NCBI GenBank assembly: GCA_016286665.1
Contig: JAEETX010000001.1
Location: forward strand, 61,080-125,079
Reading direction: 5' to 3'
From: Oscillospiraceae bacterium
GTDB lineage: Bacteria > Bacillota > Clostridia > Oscillospirales > Oscillospiraceae
DNA length: 64,000 bases
Position 1 is the stretch's first letter. Every line of letters starts with the position of its first letter. The notes under the pieces are model-generated. The model was not told the origin of the DNA. It ran no database searches and was given only the letters and a program-made list of their open reading frames with translations. Of the stretch, positions 23,890 through 32,158 are shown piece after piece. Position numbers and translations under genes: made by a program.

Positions 23890-25257
23890 ATGGAAAAACT
23901 GTCGTTTTATTTCGCCCTGTGGAGCGCGAAGGCGGCGCAGCTGGCGCTGCGCATCATCCGCAAGGGCGGCACCACCGCGCCGGGCAAGGTCGCCCTCGCC
24001 ATCTGCCCCGATTTCCTCACAAGGATCGGCCGGCCGGAAACCCTGATCGGCGTCACGGGCACCAACGGAAAGACCACGGTCAGCAATATGCTGTGCGATA
24101 TCTTTGAAGCCATGGGGATGGACCTCGTCTCCAACCGGGAGGGCGCCAATATCGACGCCGGCGCCGCCACCTCCCTCATCGCCGCGGCTTCCCTGGGGGG
24201 GAAATGCCGGAAAAAGCTGGGCGTTCTGGAAATGGACGAGCGCAGCGCCGCCAGGCTTTTCCCCGTGCTGAAGCCGGACAGCCTGATCGTCACGAATCTC
24301 TTCCGGGATTCCATGCGCCGCAACGCCCACCCGGAATACATCGCCGCGCTGATGGACGCCGCCATCGACCGGGGCACCCACCTGATCCTGAATGCGGACG
24401 ATCCCATCAGCTCCTCCCTGGCCCCGCTCAACAGCCGGACGCTGTTTTCCGTGGACAAGCTGGCCCAGGAGCCGCCCGCGCGGGAAAACCTGGTGCAGGA
24501 CGTGCGCATCTGCCCGGTATGCGGCGAACGGATCGTCTATGATTTCCGCCGCTATCACCATATCGGAAGGGCGCACTGCGATTCCTGCGGATGGCACTCC
24601 CCCGACCCGGATTATCTGCTGGTGGCCGCCGACGAGGAGGCCGGGAAGATCACGGTGATGGAATCCCGGATATGGCAGGAATACCCCATGCCCTCCGGTG
24701 AAGTATATAACCTCTACAATACCCTCGCCGCCGTCACGCTGCTGCGCAGCATGGGCTATGCGCCGGAGGCGATCGCCGCGGCCATGGAGCGGCTGAAGGT
24801 CGTGCAGTCCCGCCTGCGCAGCGAGGAGATCGGACGATGGCAGCTGACGGAATCCATGGCGAAGGGGCTCAACGCCGTCGCCTGTTCGCGGAATTTCGAC
24901 ATGGTATCCCAAACGCCCGGCAAAAAGGCCGTGGTCCTGATGCTGGACGACGTGTTCGACGAGAAATCCTCCTCGGAAAACATCGCCTGGCTCTATGACG
25001 CGGACTTTGAATTCCTCTGCGACGACAGCATCGTTCAGATCCTCGCCGTCGGCAAACGCTGCCTGGACACCCGGCTGCGGCTCCTGCTGGCCGGCGCGGA
25101 GGCGGAGCGGGTCATAGCGGTGCCCAAGGCTGCCGACGCGGCCGGGCAGGTGAAGCTGGAAGCATGCGAAAAAGTCTTCGTCCTCTTTGAGGTCTACCGG
25201 CACGGTCAGGCCATGGAGGTGCGGGACGCGATCGCGGAAAGGATGCGCAGCGCATGA
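23890..25257 (+). CDS. murT: Lipid II isoglutaminyl synthase, MurT subunit
   Basis: A 455-aa Mur-ligase family protein. The ATP-binding loop is GVTGTNGKTTVSNML. A zinc ribbon (CPVCGERI and CDSCGWH) is inserted in the central domain as in MurT. The C-terminal DUF1727 region includes LMLDDVFDEK and WLYDADFEF. With GatD it amidates D-glutamate in the peptidoglycan stem of lipid II. The ATG has AAAAAAGGAG upstream. It overlaps gatD by ATGA. Confidence 0.92.
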   Translation: MEKLSFYFALWSAKAAQLALRIIRKGGTTAPGKVALAICPDFLTRIGRPETLIGVTGTNGKTTVSNMLCDIFEAMGMDLVSNREGANIDAGAATSLIAAASLGGKCRKKLGVLEMDERSAARLFPVLKPDSLIVTNLFRDSMRRNAHPEYIAALMDAAIDRGTHLILNADDPISSSLAPLNSRTLFSVDKLAQEPPARENLVQDVRICPVCGERIVYDFRRYHHIGRAHCDSCGWHSPDPDYLLVAADEEAGKITVMESRIWQEYPMPSGEVYNLYNTLAAVTLLRSMGYAPEAIAAAMERLKVVQSRLRSEEIGRWQLTESMAKGLNAVACSRNFDMVSQTPGKKAVVLMLDDVFDEKSSSENIAWLYDADFEFLCDDSIVQILAVGKRCLDTRLRLLLAGAEAERVIAVPKAADAAGQVKLEACEKVFVLFEVYRHGQAMEVRDAIAERMRSA

Positions 25258-25961
25258 AGCTGGAATACTTATATCCGGAACTGGGAAATCTCTACGGAGA
25301 CGGCGCCAACATGCGCTATCTGCGCCAATGCCTGCCCCAGGCGGAATACATCGAGACCCATATCGGCGAAACGCCCGCCTTTGTGTCGGACCCGGAGGTC
25401 TCCTTCCTCTATTCCGGCAGCATGACGGAGCGGGGGCAGGGGATCGCCCTGGAGGAGCTGCGCCCCTATGCCGGCGACCTGGCCGCGCGGATCGAGGGCG
25501 GCCTTCACGCTCTGTTCACCGGCAACAGCATGGAGCTGCCGGGCAAAAGCATCGACGCCGGGGACGGCGCCCTGGAAGGGCTGGGGATCGTGGACTTCCG
25601 CTCCAGGCGGGATATCGCCCACCGGTACAACGGCTTTTTCCTGGGAAATACGAACGGGATCGAAATCACCGCCTTCAACAGCCGCTTCAGCCACACCTCC
25701 CCCGGCCCCGGTCTCAGCGGCTTTGCCCGGGTGACGCGGGGGATCGGCCTGGAACCGGACTGCCCTTTCGAGGGCTATCGCGTGGGCAATTTCATCGGGA
25801 CCTATCTTCTCGGACCCCTCCTGGTGCTGAACCCCCTCCTGACCCAGCAGCTCATGGCTTCCCTCGGCGCGGAGGGCCTCCCCGCCCGCTTCACGGAAGC
25901 GCTGCAGGCCTATGAAGCCCGCCTCACGGAATTCCGGGACGGCAAACGGAAGCTGGACTGA
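25254..25961 (+). CDS. gatD: GatD-like amidotransferase subunit lacking catalytic Cys and His
   Basis: 235 aa, translationally coupled to murT. The overall GatD pattern is kept: YLYPELGNLYGDGAN at the N-terminus, LEGLGIVDF, and GTYLLGPLLVLNP near the end. The nucleophile region, normally ICGGYQ, reads LFTGNSMELPG with no cysteine. The catalytic His of GTYLHGPLL is Leu. The glutaminase triad is therefore missing as read, so it cannot work as a standard class I amidotransferase. It may be a scaffold for MurT using free ammonia, or have another role. Confidence 0.8.
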   Translation: MKLEYLYPELGNLYGDGANMRYLRQCLPQAEYIETHIGETPAFVSDPEVSFLYSGSMTERGQGIALEELRPYAGDLAARIEGGLHALFTGNSMELPGKSIDAGDGALEGLGIVDFRSRRDIAHRYNGFFLGNTNGIEITAFNSRFSHTSPGPGLSGFARVTRGIGLEPDCPFEGYRVGNFIGTYLLGPLLVLNPLLTQQLMASLGAEGLPARFTEALQAYEARLTEFRDGKRKLD

Positions 25962-25988
25962 TCCGCATACGATCCTCTGATCGAAGAT

Positions 25989-26034
25989 AAAAACGCACTC
26001 CCCTGCCTTTGGCAGAGGAGTGCGTTTTCATGGG
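25989..26034. terminator. Terminator between gatD and the M3 peptidase gene
   Basis: Stem AAAACGCACTCC and GGAGTGCGTTTT with an inner CCTGCC/GGCAG, flanked by A and T runs. It works in both directions between convergent genes. Confidence 0.8.
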
Positions 26035-26038
26035 ATAC

Positions 26039-27934
26039 TCAGTTGACGTGTACATGGCTGCCGACGCCGGTGAAATCCACGATGGCGTTCACCACGTCCG
26101 CGATGGTCTGCTCGTCGAAGGGATCTCCCAGGCCGGCCTGCTTCACCACCTCGGCAAAAGGCTTTTCCGGGTCGCTGGCGACGATCCCGTTATAGACGTC
26201 GATGGCCTTCTGCCGGTCCGTCAGGGAAAGCTCCATGACCTGCAGGGCGGGCACGATGGAGGTGGCGTAGCTGATATAGTACATGGGGACTTCAAAATTG
26301 TGGAGCACATCCACCCACACATAATCCAGGTCCACATAGTAATAGTCGTCGCCCATCCCGTAGGAGCGGCTGATCTCGCAGTAGGCCTCATTGATCTCCT
26401 CCACCGTCTTCAGGTCGTGGGAGAAGACATACTGCTGGAATTCATCATACAGGCAGCCCTGGATCAGGGAGCTGAGGGCGTTGATCATCTGATACTTGAC
26501 GATGCCGGTATAGGTGTCCTGCTTGTAAAACTTCCCGAAGTAAGGCAGGAATAGAAGCTCGTTTGCCTGGGAGCAGATCTCCTTCGTGTCCAGGCTCATC
26601 TCATAGGCCGTTTCCCTGCCGCCGAGATAATTGCTGTAAAAATGGCCGAATTCGTGGATGAAGGTGGTGACGTCATAGAAGCCGCCTTCTTCATGGATAA
26701 AGATAAAGGGAACGTCGTAGGCGGGCATGAAGGTCGTATAGGCGCCGTCGCGGCTGATGGGATCGTCCGTCAGGACGCTGAGCTGATAGTCCACCAGATA
26801 GTGATACGCCTCCGTCATATCGGGGGAAATCTCCTGCACGTATTCCTCGATATACTCCCGCCGCTTATCCAGCTGGTTACGCCCGTTGAAGGCCGCAGAG
26901 AGGCCCATCCGCTCCGCATTGGTCAGGCCGGCATAGAGATTCTCCAGCTCATTCACGCAGTATTTCTTCACCGCCGCGGAAAGCGAGGCCGCGTCCTCCA
27001 CGCTGTAGTCCCGCTCATACTCGAACTGATACGCGAACTCCGCATAGTTGTCGAATCCGGCCTTTTCGGCGATCCGCTTCTCGATGCTCACCAGCTCCAG
27101 ATAGAGCTCTCCCGCCACGGCGTTCAGATTGCGATAATAGTCGTTCAGGAGCGAATAATAGGTGTTTTCGTCGATATCCAGCTCCTCCAGCTCCTCGCGG
27201 GTATATCTTTTCCCGCGATACTCTGCGGTGGTGTCGGTCTGGGCGTTCCAGTAGGCGGTGGTGATGCCCTCCAGCCGGGTGTTCAGCGTCACATACTCGT
27301 CGTCATAGAGCTTTTCCGCAATGCGCAGGTTCTCGAAATCCTCCTCCGTCCAGTCATAGAAGACGACGTCCCGGTGCTCCGATTCGTAGATTTCGATCTC
27401 CAGCTTCGTGGCCAGCACCTGCATTTCGCTGCTCTTTTCCGCCAGCAGCTCCTCCTCCGAGGAATAATACTCGTCGGAGGTGTCCAGAGAGGAAAAGAGG
27501 GAGGCGATGGCATAGGCGTTGTTGATCCCGTAGAAATCCTCGTCCAGGGCTTCATAGGCGGCCAGAATGTCCTCGCTGGAGGTCCCGTCCGTCACCATGG
27601 CGCGGATCGCCTCGATCCTGGCGGTCAGGCTGTCGAAATCCGGGCGCTCATAGACCAGATCGTCGAAGGAATAAAGGCCGCGCCGGTAGTCATAGGCTTC
27701 CGCCGGTCCTTCCGTCGCTTCCGGGGTGGGCTCCGGCGTCAGCTCCGGGGTGGGCTCCGGCGTCGCTTCCGGGGTGGGCTCCGGCGTCGCTTCTGGGGTG
27801 GGCGCAGGGGTGGGCGCGGGCGTCTCCTGCACGGAAATGGCGGGGGCGGACGGACTCGGTTTGGCAACGATGGTGCATCCGCTGCCCAGCAGCATCACGG
27901 CCGCCAGCAGCATCAGCACGTTTTTCAGCTTCAT
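26039..27934 (-). CDS. M3-family (oligoendopeptidase-like) lipoprotein
   Basis: A 631-aa secreted lipoprotein. The lipobox is LLGSGC after a short signal. Residues about 30-75 are a Pro/Thr/Glu stalk of repeated TPEPTPEA units. The catalytic part contains the zinc motif in TTFIHEFGHFYSNYLGG and the downstream Glu in TKEICSQANELLF. PepF-type enzymes are usually cytoplasmic, so the lipid anchor and stalk suggest peptide trimming outside the membrane. Confidence 0.87.
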   Translation of the reverse strand: MKLKNVLMLLAAVMLLGSGCTIVAKPSPSAPAISVQETPAPTPAPTPEATPEPTPEATPEPTPELTPEPTPEATEGPAEAYDYRRGLYSFDDLVYERPDFDSLTARIEAIRAMVTDGTSSEDILAAYEALDEDFYGINNAYAIASLFSSLDTSDEYYSSEEELLAEKSSEMQVLATKLEIEIYESEHRDVVFYDWTEEDFENLRIAEKLYDDEYVTLNTRLEGITTAYWNAQTDTTAEYRGKRYTREELEELDIDENTYYSLLNDYYRNLNAVAGELYLELVSIEKRIAEKAGFDNYAEFAYQFEYERDYSVEDAASLSAAVKKYCVNELENLYAGLTNAERMGLSAAFNGRNQLDKRREYIEEYVQEISPDMTEAYHYLVDYQLSVLTDDPISRDGAYTTFMPAYDVPFIFIHEEGGFYDVTTFIHEFGHFYSNYLGGRETAYEMSLDTKEICSQANELLFLPYFGKFYKQDTYTGIVKYQMINALSSLIQGCLYDEFQQYVFSHDLKTVEEINEAYCEISRSYGMGDDYYYVDLDYVWVDVLHNFEVPMYYISYATSIVPALQVMELSLTDRQKAIDVYNGIVASDPEKPFAEVVKQAGLGDPFDEQTIADVVNAIVDFTGVGSHVHVN

Positions 27935-27966
27935 TCTCCCGGTTCCCTTTCTCAGTCTCTTTCTTT

Positions 27967-28129
27967 AGGCAACGCCGCACAATTCCCGGCACACATCTTG
28001 CTTGCATCATGTTCCGTCATATTGCCCGAAAATCTTAGCCAATACAGCAAGTATTACCCGCGATTTTCAGACAATCTGACGAAAATTCTGACTGCGCAAT
28101 CTGTGCACCAGAATTGTGCGGTGTTGCCT
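27967..28129. repeat. 163-bp palindromic MITE-like element
   Basis: Terminal inverted repeats of about 19 bases match at 18 positions (AGGCAACGCCGCACAATTC against AGGCAACACCGCACAATTC). The similarity continues imperfectly inward, and an inner pair CGAAAATC/GATTTTCA adds to it. The whole can fold into one long stem. It has no ORF and its right end touches the stop codon of the acyltransferase gene. It is probably a non-autonomous mobile repeat that also acts as a terminator. Confidence 0.65.
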
Positions 28130-28789
28130 TTACTCCTGGGGCACGATCCTGCCTTCCGCCTTGTAGATGCTCTTTTCCGGGATCACGCCCCGGACGCAGG
28201 AGGTGGGATAGACCCGGCTCTCCCGGCCGATGACCGTGCCCGGATTCAGGACGGTGTTGCAGCCGACCTCCACATGGTCGCCCAGGATCGCGCCGACCTT
28301 TTTCCGCCCGGTGGGGATCTGCTCCTCCCCGTTGTGGATGACCACCAGCTTCTTGTCGCTCTTGACGTTGGAGGTGATGGAGCCTGCGCCCATGTGGGCC
28401 TTGTAGCCCAGGACGGAATCGCCCACATAATTGTAATGCGGGACCTGCACCTCGTCGAACAGGACCACGTTTTTCAGCTCGGTGGAATTGCCCACCACGG
28501 CCTTCTTGCCCACGATGGCGCTGCCCCGGATAAAGGCGCACTGGCGCACCTCCGCCCCCTCGTCGATGATGCAGGGCGCGCCGATATAGGCCGTGGCGAA
28601 GATTTTCGCATCCTTGGCGATCCACACATCCTCGGAAGGATGGTCGAACTTATCCTCCGGGAGCGTGGGCCCCAGGGCGCGGATATAATCGGAGATCCCT
28701 TCCAGCGCCTCCCAGGGATAGGTCTTCCCCTCCAGCAGGGGGGCGGCGATGGTTTTGCTCAGGTCCAGCAGCTCTGTCGTTTTCAGCAT
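28130..28789 (-). CDS. Left-handed beta-helix acyltransferase, GlmU C-terminal-like
   Basis: A 219-aa hexapeptide-repeat protein with many 'I/V-G-x-x-x' turns (AYIGAPCIIDEGAEVRQCAF, IGRESRVYPTS). It has PHYNYVGDSVLG, as in the acetyltransferase half of GlmU. There is no nucleotidyltransferase domain. Its gene starts 13 bases after glmM on the same strand. GlmM makes glucosamine-1-phosphate, so N-acetylation of that product is a reasonable role. Inferred from fold and neighbour only. Confidence 0.78.
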   Translation of the reverse strand: MLKTTELLDLSKTIAAPLLEGKTYPWEALEGISDYIRALGPTLPEDKFDHPSEDVWIAKDAKIFATAYIGAPCIIDEGAEVRQCAFIRGSAIVGKKAVVGNSTELKNVVLFDEVQVPHYNYVGDSVLGYKAHMGAGSITSNVKSDKKLVVIHNGEEQIPTGRKKVGAILGDHVEVGCNTVLNPGTVIGRESRVYPTSCVRGVIPEKSIYKAEGRIVPQE

Positions 28790-28802
28790 TTCCGTTCCTC
28801 CC

Positions 28803-30155
28803 TCACTTGATACCCAGGAGCAGGCCCTTTTTCTTCATGACCTCCAGCACCGCGTCCACATTCTTCTCGCAGGTCTCCAGGTCGCCTGCCTCCACCATCA
28901 CCCGGAGGACCGGCTCCGTGCCGCTCTTGCGCACCAGGATGCGCCCGTCGCCGCCCAGCTTTGCCGTCACGGCGCTGATCTCCGCCTGCACGTCCGGGTC
29001 GTTCAGGGCCGCGTCCTTGTCGGTCACCCTGGCGTTTTTCAGGACCTGGGGATAGATGGTGATATCCTCCACCAGCTCGCTGAGGGAGCGCTTCACCTCC
29101 GTCACCGCCTGCATCACCTTGATGGCGGTCAGGAGGCCGTCGCCGGTGTGGGCGTGCTGGGTGAAGATGATGTGGCCGGACTGTTCGCCGCCGATGAGGT
29201 GGCCGTTGGCCTTCATGTTTTCATACACATATTTGTCGCCCACGGCGGTCTTCTCATAGCCGATGCCCAGCTGATCCAGAGCCTTGTAAAGGCCGATGTT
29301 GGACATGATGGTGGTGACGACCTTGCTGTCGCCCAGGGTGCCCCTGGTCTGCATGTAGCGGGCGCAGAGATACATGATCTTATCCCCGTCCACCACCTCG
29401 CCGTGCTCGTCCACCGCCATGCAGCGGTCTGCGTCGCCGTCGAAGGCGAAGCCGATGTCCAGGTGGTTTTCCTTCACGAAGCGCTGCAGGTTCTCGATGT
29501 GGGTGGAGCCGCAGCCTTGGTTGACATTGAGGCCGTCGGGGTGGTTGGCGGTGACGTAGGTCTCCGCCCCCAGGGTCTCGAAGATGTTCTTCGCCATCTG
29601 CCAGGTGGAACCGTTGGAGCAGTCCAGTCCCACGCGGATGTTGCGGTAGGAGCTGGTGGCCAAGCTGATGAGGTGGCCGATATAGCGGTTGCGCCCGGCG
29701 GAATAGTCGATGACCGCGCCGATCTTTTCGCCGGTGGCATAGGGCAGCTCCGCCGGCTCCCCGTCCAGGTATTTCTCCACCAGATCGATCACCTCGTCCT
29801 CCATCTTCTCCCCTTCGCTGTTGAGCAGCTTGATGCCGTTGTCGCTGAAGGGGTTGTGGCTGGCGGAGATCATGATGCCGCAGTCGAACTTCTCCACATT
29901 GGCGATGTAGGAGACGCTGGGCGTCGTGGTCACATGGAGGAGGTAGACGTCCGCGCCGGAGGCCGTCAGGCCCGCGCAGATGGCGTCCTCGAACATATAG
30001 CTGGAGCGGCGGGTGTCCTTCCCCAGGACGATCCGCCCTTTATGATCCTGGCTGTAGTACCAGCCGAGGAAACGCCCGATCTTCACAGCGTGTTCGATGT
30101 TGAGGTCTACGTTGGCTTCTCCGCGGAAACCGTCGGTGCCGAAATACTTTGACAT
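28803..30155 (-). CDS. glmM: Phosphoglucosamine mutase
   Basis: A 450-aa phosphohexomutase that converts glucosamine-6-phosphate to glucosamine-1-phosphate for UDP-GlcNAc synthesis. It starts SKYFGTDGFRG. The active-site serine is in MISASHNPFSDNGIK, the metal loop is DGDADRC, the sugar-binding segment is GGEQSGHI, and the phosphate loop is VRKSGTEPVLR. The ATG at 30155 has GAGGATG upstream. It forms a two-gene unit with the LbH acyltransferase. Confidence 0.94.
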   Translation of the reverse strand: MSKYFGTDGFRGEANVDLNIEHAVKIGRFLGWYYSQDHKGRIVLGKDTRRSSYMFEDAICAGLTASGADVYLLHVTTTPSVSYIANVEKFDCGIMISASHNPFSDNGIKLLNSEGEKMEDEVIDLVEKYLDGEPAELPYATGEKIGAVIDYSAGRNRYIGHLISLATSSYRNIRVGLDCSNGSTWQMAKNIFETLGAETYVTANHPDGLNVNQGCGSTHIENLQRFVKENHLDIGFAFDGDADRCMAVDEHGEVVDGDKIMYLCARYMQTRGTLGDSKVVTTIMSNIGLYKALDQLGIGYEKTAVGDKYVYENMKANGHLIGGEQSGHIIFTQHAHTGDGLLTAIKVMQAVTEVKRSLSELVEDITIYPQVLKNARVTDKDAALNDPDVQAEISAVTAKLGGDGRILVRKSGTEPVLRVMVEAGDLETCEKNVDAVLEVMKKKGLLLGIK

Positions 30156-30233
30156 GGTATCATCCTCTTTCTATAAAGTGGAATTATAAAATGAAACAGG
30201 CTTGGGATACTGTGAGCGAAGGGAGGCGCGGGA

Positions 30234-30911
30234 ATGGCCGTCGTCACCGTGCGCACACTCATCGTTTTTATCTGTATTTATGCCGCCGTGCGCCTCATGG
30301 GCAAACGGCAGCTGGGGCAGCTGGAGCCCAGCGAGCTGGTGGTGGCGGTGCTCATCACCGACATGGCCGCCCACCCGCTGCAGGACATCGGCATTCCCCT
30401 GCTCAACGGGCTGGTGCCCATCGCCGTCCTTCTGAGCTGCGAGCTGCTGATCTCCTGGCTGAGCCTGAAAAGCAGCCGCTTCCGGGCTTTCTGCTTCGGG
30501 CGGCCCAGCATCCTCATGCGGGACGGGAAAATCCTGGTGAAGGAGCTGCGCCGCAACCGCTTCTGCCTGGACGAGCTCTGCGAGGAGCTGCGGGCCAAGG
30601 GCGTCACGGACCTGCGGACGGTCCGCTGCGCCGTGCTGGAAACGGACGGCACGCTGAATGTGCTCCTCAGGGCGGAAAGCCAGCCGGCGACGCCCGCGCA
30701 GATGGGCCTGCGCGTGCAGGACGGCGGTCTCCCCGTGACCCTCGTCAGCGACGGCGAAATCCAGTGGGAGAATCTGAGGCTGCTGCGGAAGGACGAGGAC
30801 TGGCTGCTGCGGGAGCTGCGCGCCCGCGGCCTTGCCTCTCCCCGGCAGGTCAGCTATATGAACATGGACGAGCTGGGGAACATCTTCCTGCAGGAGAAGG
30901 AGGGCAAATGA
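30234..30911 (+). CDS. DUF421 (YetF-like) membrane protein
   Basis: A 225-aa protein with three N-terminal helices, then a cytoplasmic domain in two similar parts (ILMRDGKILVKELRRNRF, VTLVSDGEIQWENLRLL). The signature MGKRQLGQLEPSELVVAVLITD is diagnostic for DUF421. The family is common in spore-formers, and some members sit in the spore membrane; the function is unclear. It overlaps the next gene by ATGA. Confidence 0.88.
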   Translation: MAVVTVRTLIVFICIYAAVRLMGKRQLGQLEPSELVVAVLITDMAAHPLQDIGIPLLNGLVPIAVLLSCELLISWLSLKSSRFRAFCFGRPSILMRDGKILVKELRRNRFCLDELCEELRAKGVTDLRTVRCAVLETDGTLNVLLRAESQPATPAQMGLRVQDGGLPVTLVSDGEIQWENLRLLRKDEDWLLRELRARGLASPRQVSYMNMDELGNIFLQEKEGK

Positions 30912-31288
30912 AAAAGGAAGCCGTCGCTCTCGCGCTGCTGCTGCTCATCCTGGCGGGGAACCTCTGGAATCAGCGCAGGCTGGACGCCCTCACGACCGGA
31001 CTTCTGCACCTTGCTTCGGACGCTTATGACGCCGCGCAGCGGCAGGACTGGGCCGGCGCGGCCCGTGCCGCGGAAGAAGCGGAAAAGCGCTGGCTGGAAG
31101 CAGAGCGCTACACCCATATCTTCCTCCGGCACACGGACGTGGACGCGCTGACGGAAGCCCTCTGCGAGCTCCGCGCCGGAGCGGCAGGGCAGGAGAAACG
31201 CGGGCTTCTCGCCCCCTATCTGCGCCTCAAAGCGCTGCTCACCGGCCTGCGGGACATGGAGAAGCTGCGCTTCGGCAGCGTATTCTGA
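30908..31288 (+). CDS. DUF4363 membrane-anchored protein
   Basis: A 126-aa protein with one N-terminal helix (VALALLLLILAGNLW) and a helical outer domain of the DUF4363 type. This family commonly follows a DUF421 gene in Clostridia, and the ATGA overlap here supports a joint complex. Function unknown. Confidence 0.75.
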   Translation: MKKEAVALALLLLILAGNLWNQRRLDALTTGLLHLASDAYDAAQRQDWAGAARAAEEAEKRWLEAERYTHIFLRHTDVDALTEALCELRAGAAGQEKRGLLAPYLRLKALLTGLRDMEKLRFGSVF

Positions 31289-31747
31289 TCACTTCGTTTC
31301 CTTCAACAGCTTATTCAGTTCCTCCAGGAAGGTGTTGATATCCTTGAACTGGCGGTAGACGGAGGCGAAGCGCACATAGGCGACCTGATCCAGGTCCTTC
31401 AGCCGGTCCATGATCATCTCGCCGATCTGGGCGCTGGAGACCTCCCGTTCCAGGGAGCTCTGCAGCTCCTGCTCGATCTCGTCGGCGACGCGCTCGATCT
31501 GGTCCACGGGGACGGGCCGCTTTTCGCAGGCCTTCACCATGCCGCCGATGACCTTCATCCGGTCGAAGCTCTGGCGGCTTCCGTCCCGCTTGATGACCAG
31601 CAGGGGCAGACGCTCCATGACCTCATAGGTGGTGAAGCGTTTCCCGCAGCTGAGGCATTCGCGGCGGCGGCGGATGGTGGTTCCCTCCTCGGCGGGCCTG
31701 GAGTCGATGACTTTGCTCTCACTGTAACTGCAATACGGGCAGCGCAT
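31289..31747 (-). CDS. nrdR: Transcriptional repressor of ribonucleotide reductase genes
   Basis: A 152-aa protein of canonical length. The zinc finger is [18 protein letters not shown] with CLSCGKRF; the ATP-cone domain follows ([21 protein letters not shown]). NrdR senses ATP/dATP and represses nrd operons. It is convergent with the DUF4363 gene with no gap between stops. Confidence 0.95.
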   Translation of the reverse strand: MRCPYCSYSESKVIDSRPAEEGTTIRRRRECLSCGKRFTTYEVMERLPLLVIKRDGSRQSFDRMKVIGGMVKACEKRPVPVDQIERVADEIEQELQSSLEREVSSAQIGEMIMDRLKDLDQVAYVRFASVYRQFKDINTFLEELNKLLKETK

Positions 31748-31778
31748 GGGCTTAACCTCCCTATATCCAGCCTTGTAT

Positions 31779-31791
31779 AACGATGATCGTT
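31779..31791. promoter_or_regulatory. 13-bp perfect palindrome upstream of nrdR
   Basis: AACGATGATCGTT, just downstream of the nrdR -10 region and about 30 bases before its ATG. It fits a dimeric repressor operator but does not match the published NrdR-box pattern. The regulator is unknown. Confidence 0.4.
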
Positions 31792-31798
31792 AATATCT

Positions 31799-31828
31799 AG
31801 TATATATCCTGTCCTACCCCTGCGTAAA
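31799..31828 (-). promoter_or_regulatory. Promoter for nrdR
   Basis: Minus strand: TTTACG, 18-base spacer, TATACT. Confidence 0.5.
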
Positions 31829-31909
31829 GCGTTTTTTTGAATTTCCAGACTTTTTTACTTGAAAACCCTGCCTTTTGCCTGTTACTCTTTGATCAGGGGG
31901 GTGATTTCC

Positions 31910-32158
31910 ATGCCGATCCGCAAGCTGCTGCGCAGGGCGGCAAGGATGTGCCGGAAGGCTTATCTCGTGCAGAAGCTCAGCCTGATCTGGGCCGGCATCC
32001 TGCTGACGGGCGCGCTGCTCCTTTTTGAAGGGGCGCTGCCCCTTTCGCCCCATACATACGCCGCCTTCCGGCTGGCGGAGGAGCTCATGCGCACGGCCTC
32101 AGCCGTCCTGCTCGTGGGGGTGGTCGGCGCCGTATGCATCGAAGAACGACAGCTCTAG
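31910..32158 (+). CDS. Small two-helix membrane protein
   Basis: 82 aa with a basic N-terminus (MPIRKLLRRAARMCRKAY) and two hydrophobic segments (LIWAGILLTGALLLF and ASAVLLVGVVGAVCI). The ATG at 31910 has GGGGGGTGA upstream, which argues for translation. Its last 60 bases overlap the end of the convergent rnmV gene, so one of the two 3' ends is unusual. Function unknown. Confidence 0.55.
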   Translation: MPIRKLLRRAARMCRKAYLVQKLSLIWAGILLTGALLLFEGALPLSPHTYAAFRLAEELMRTASAVLLVGVVGAVCIEERQL

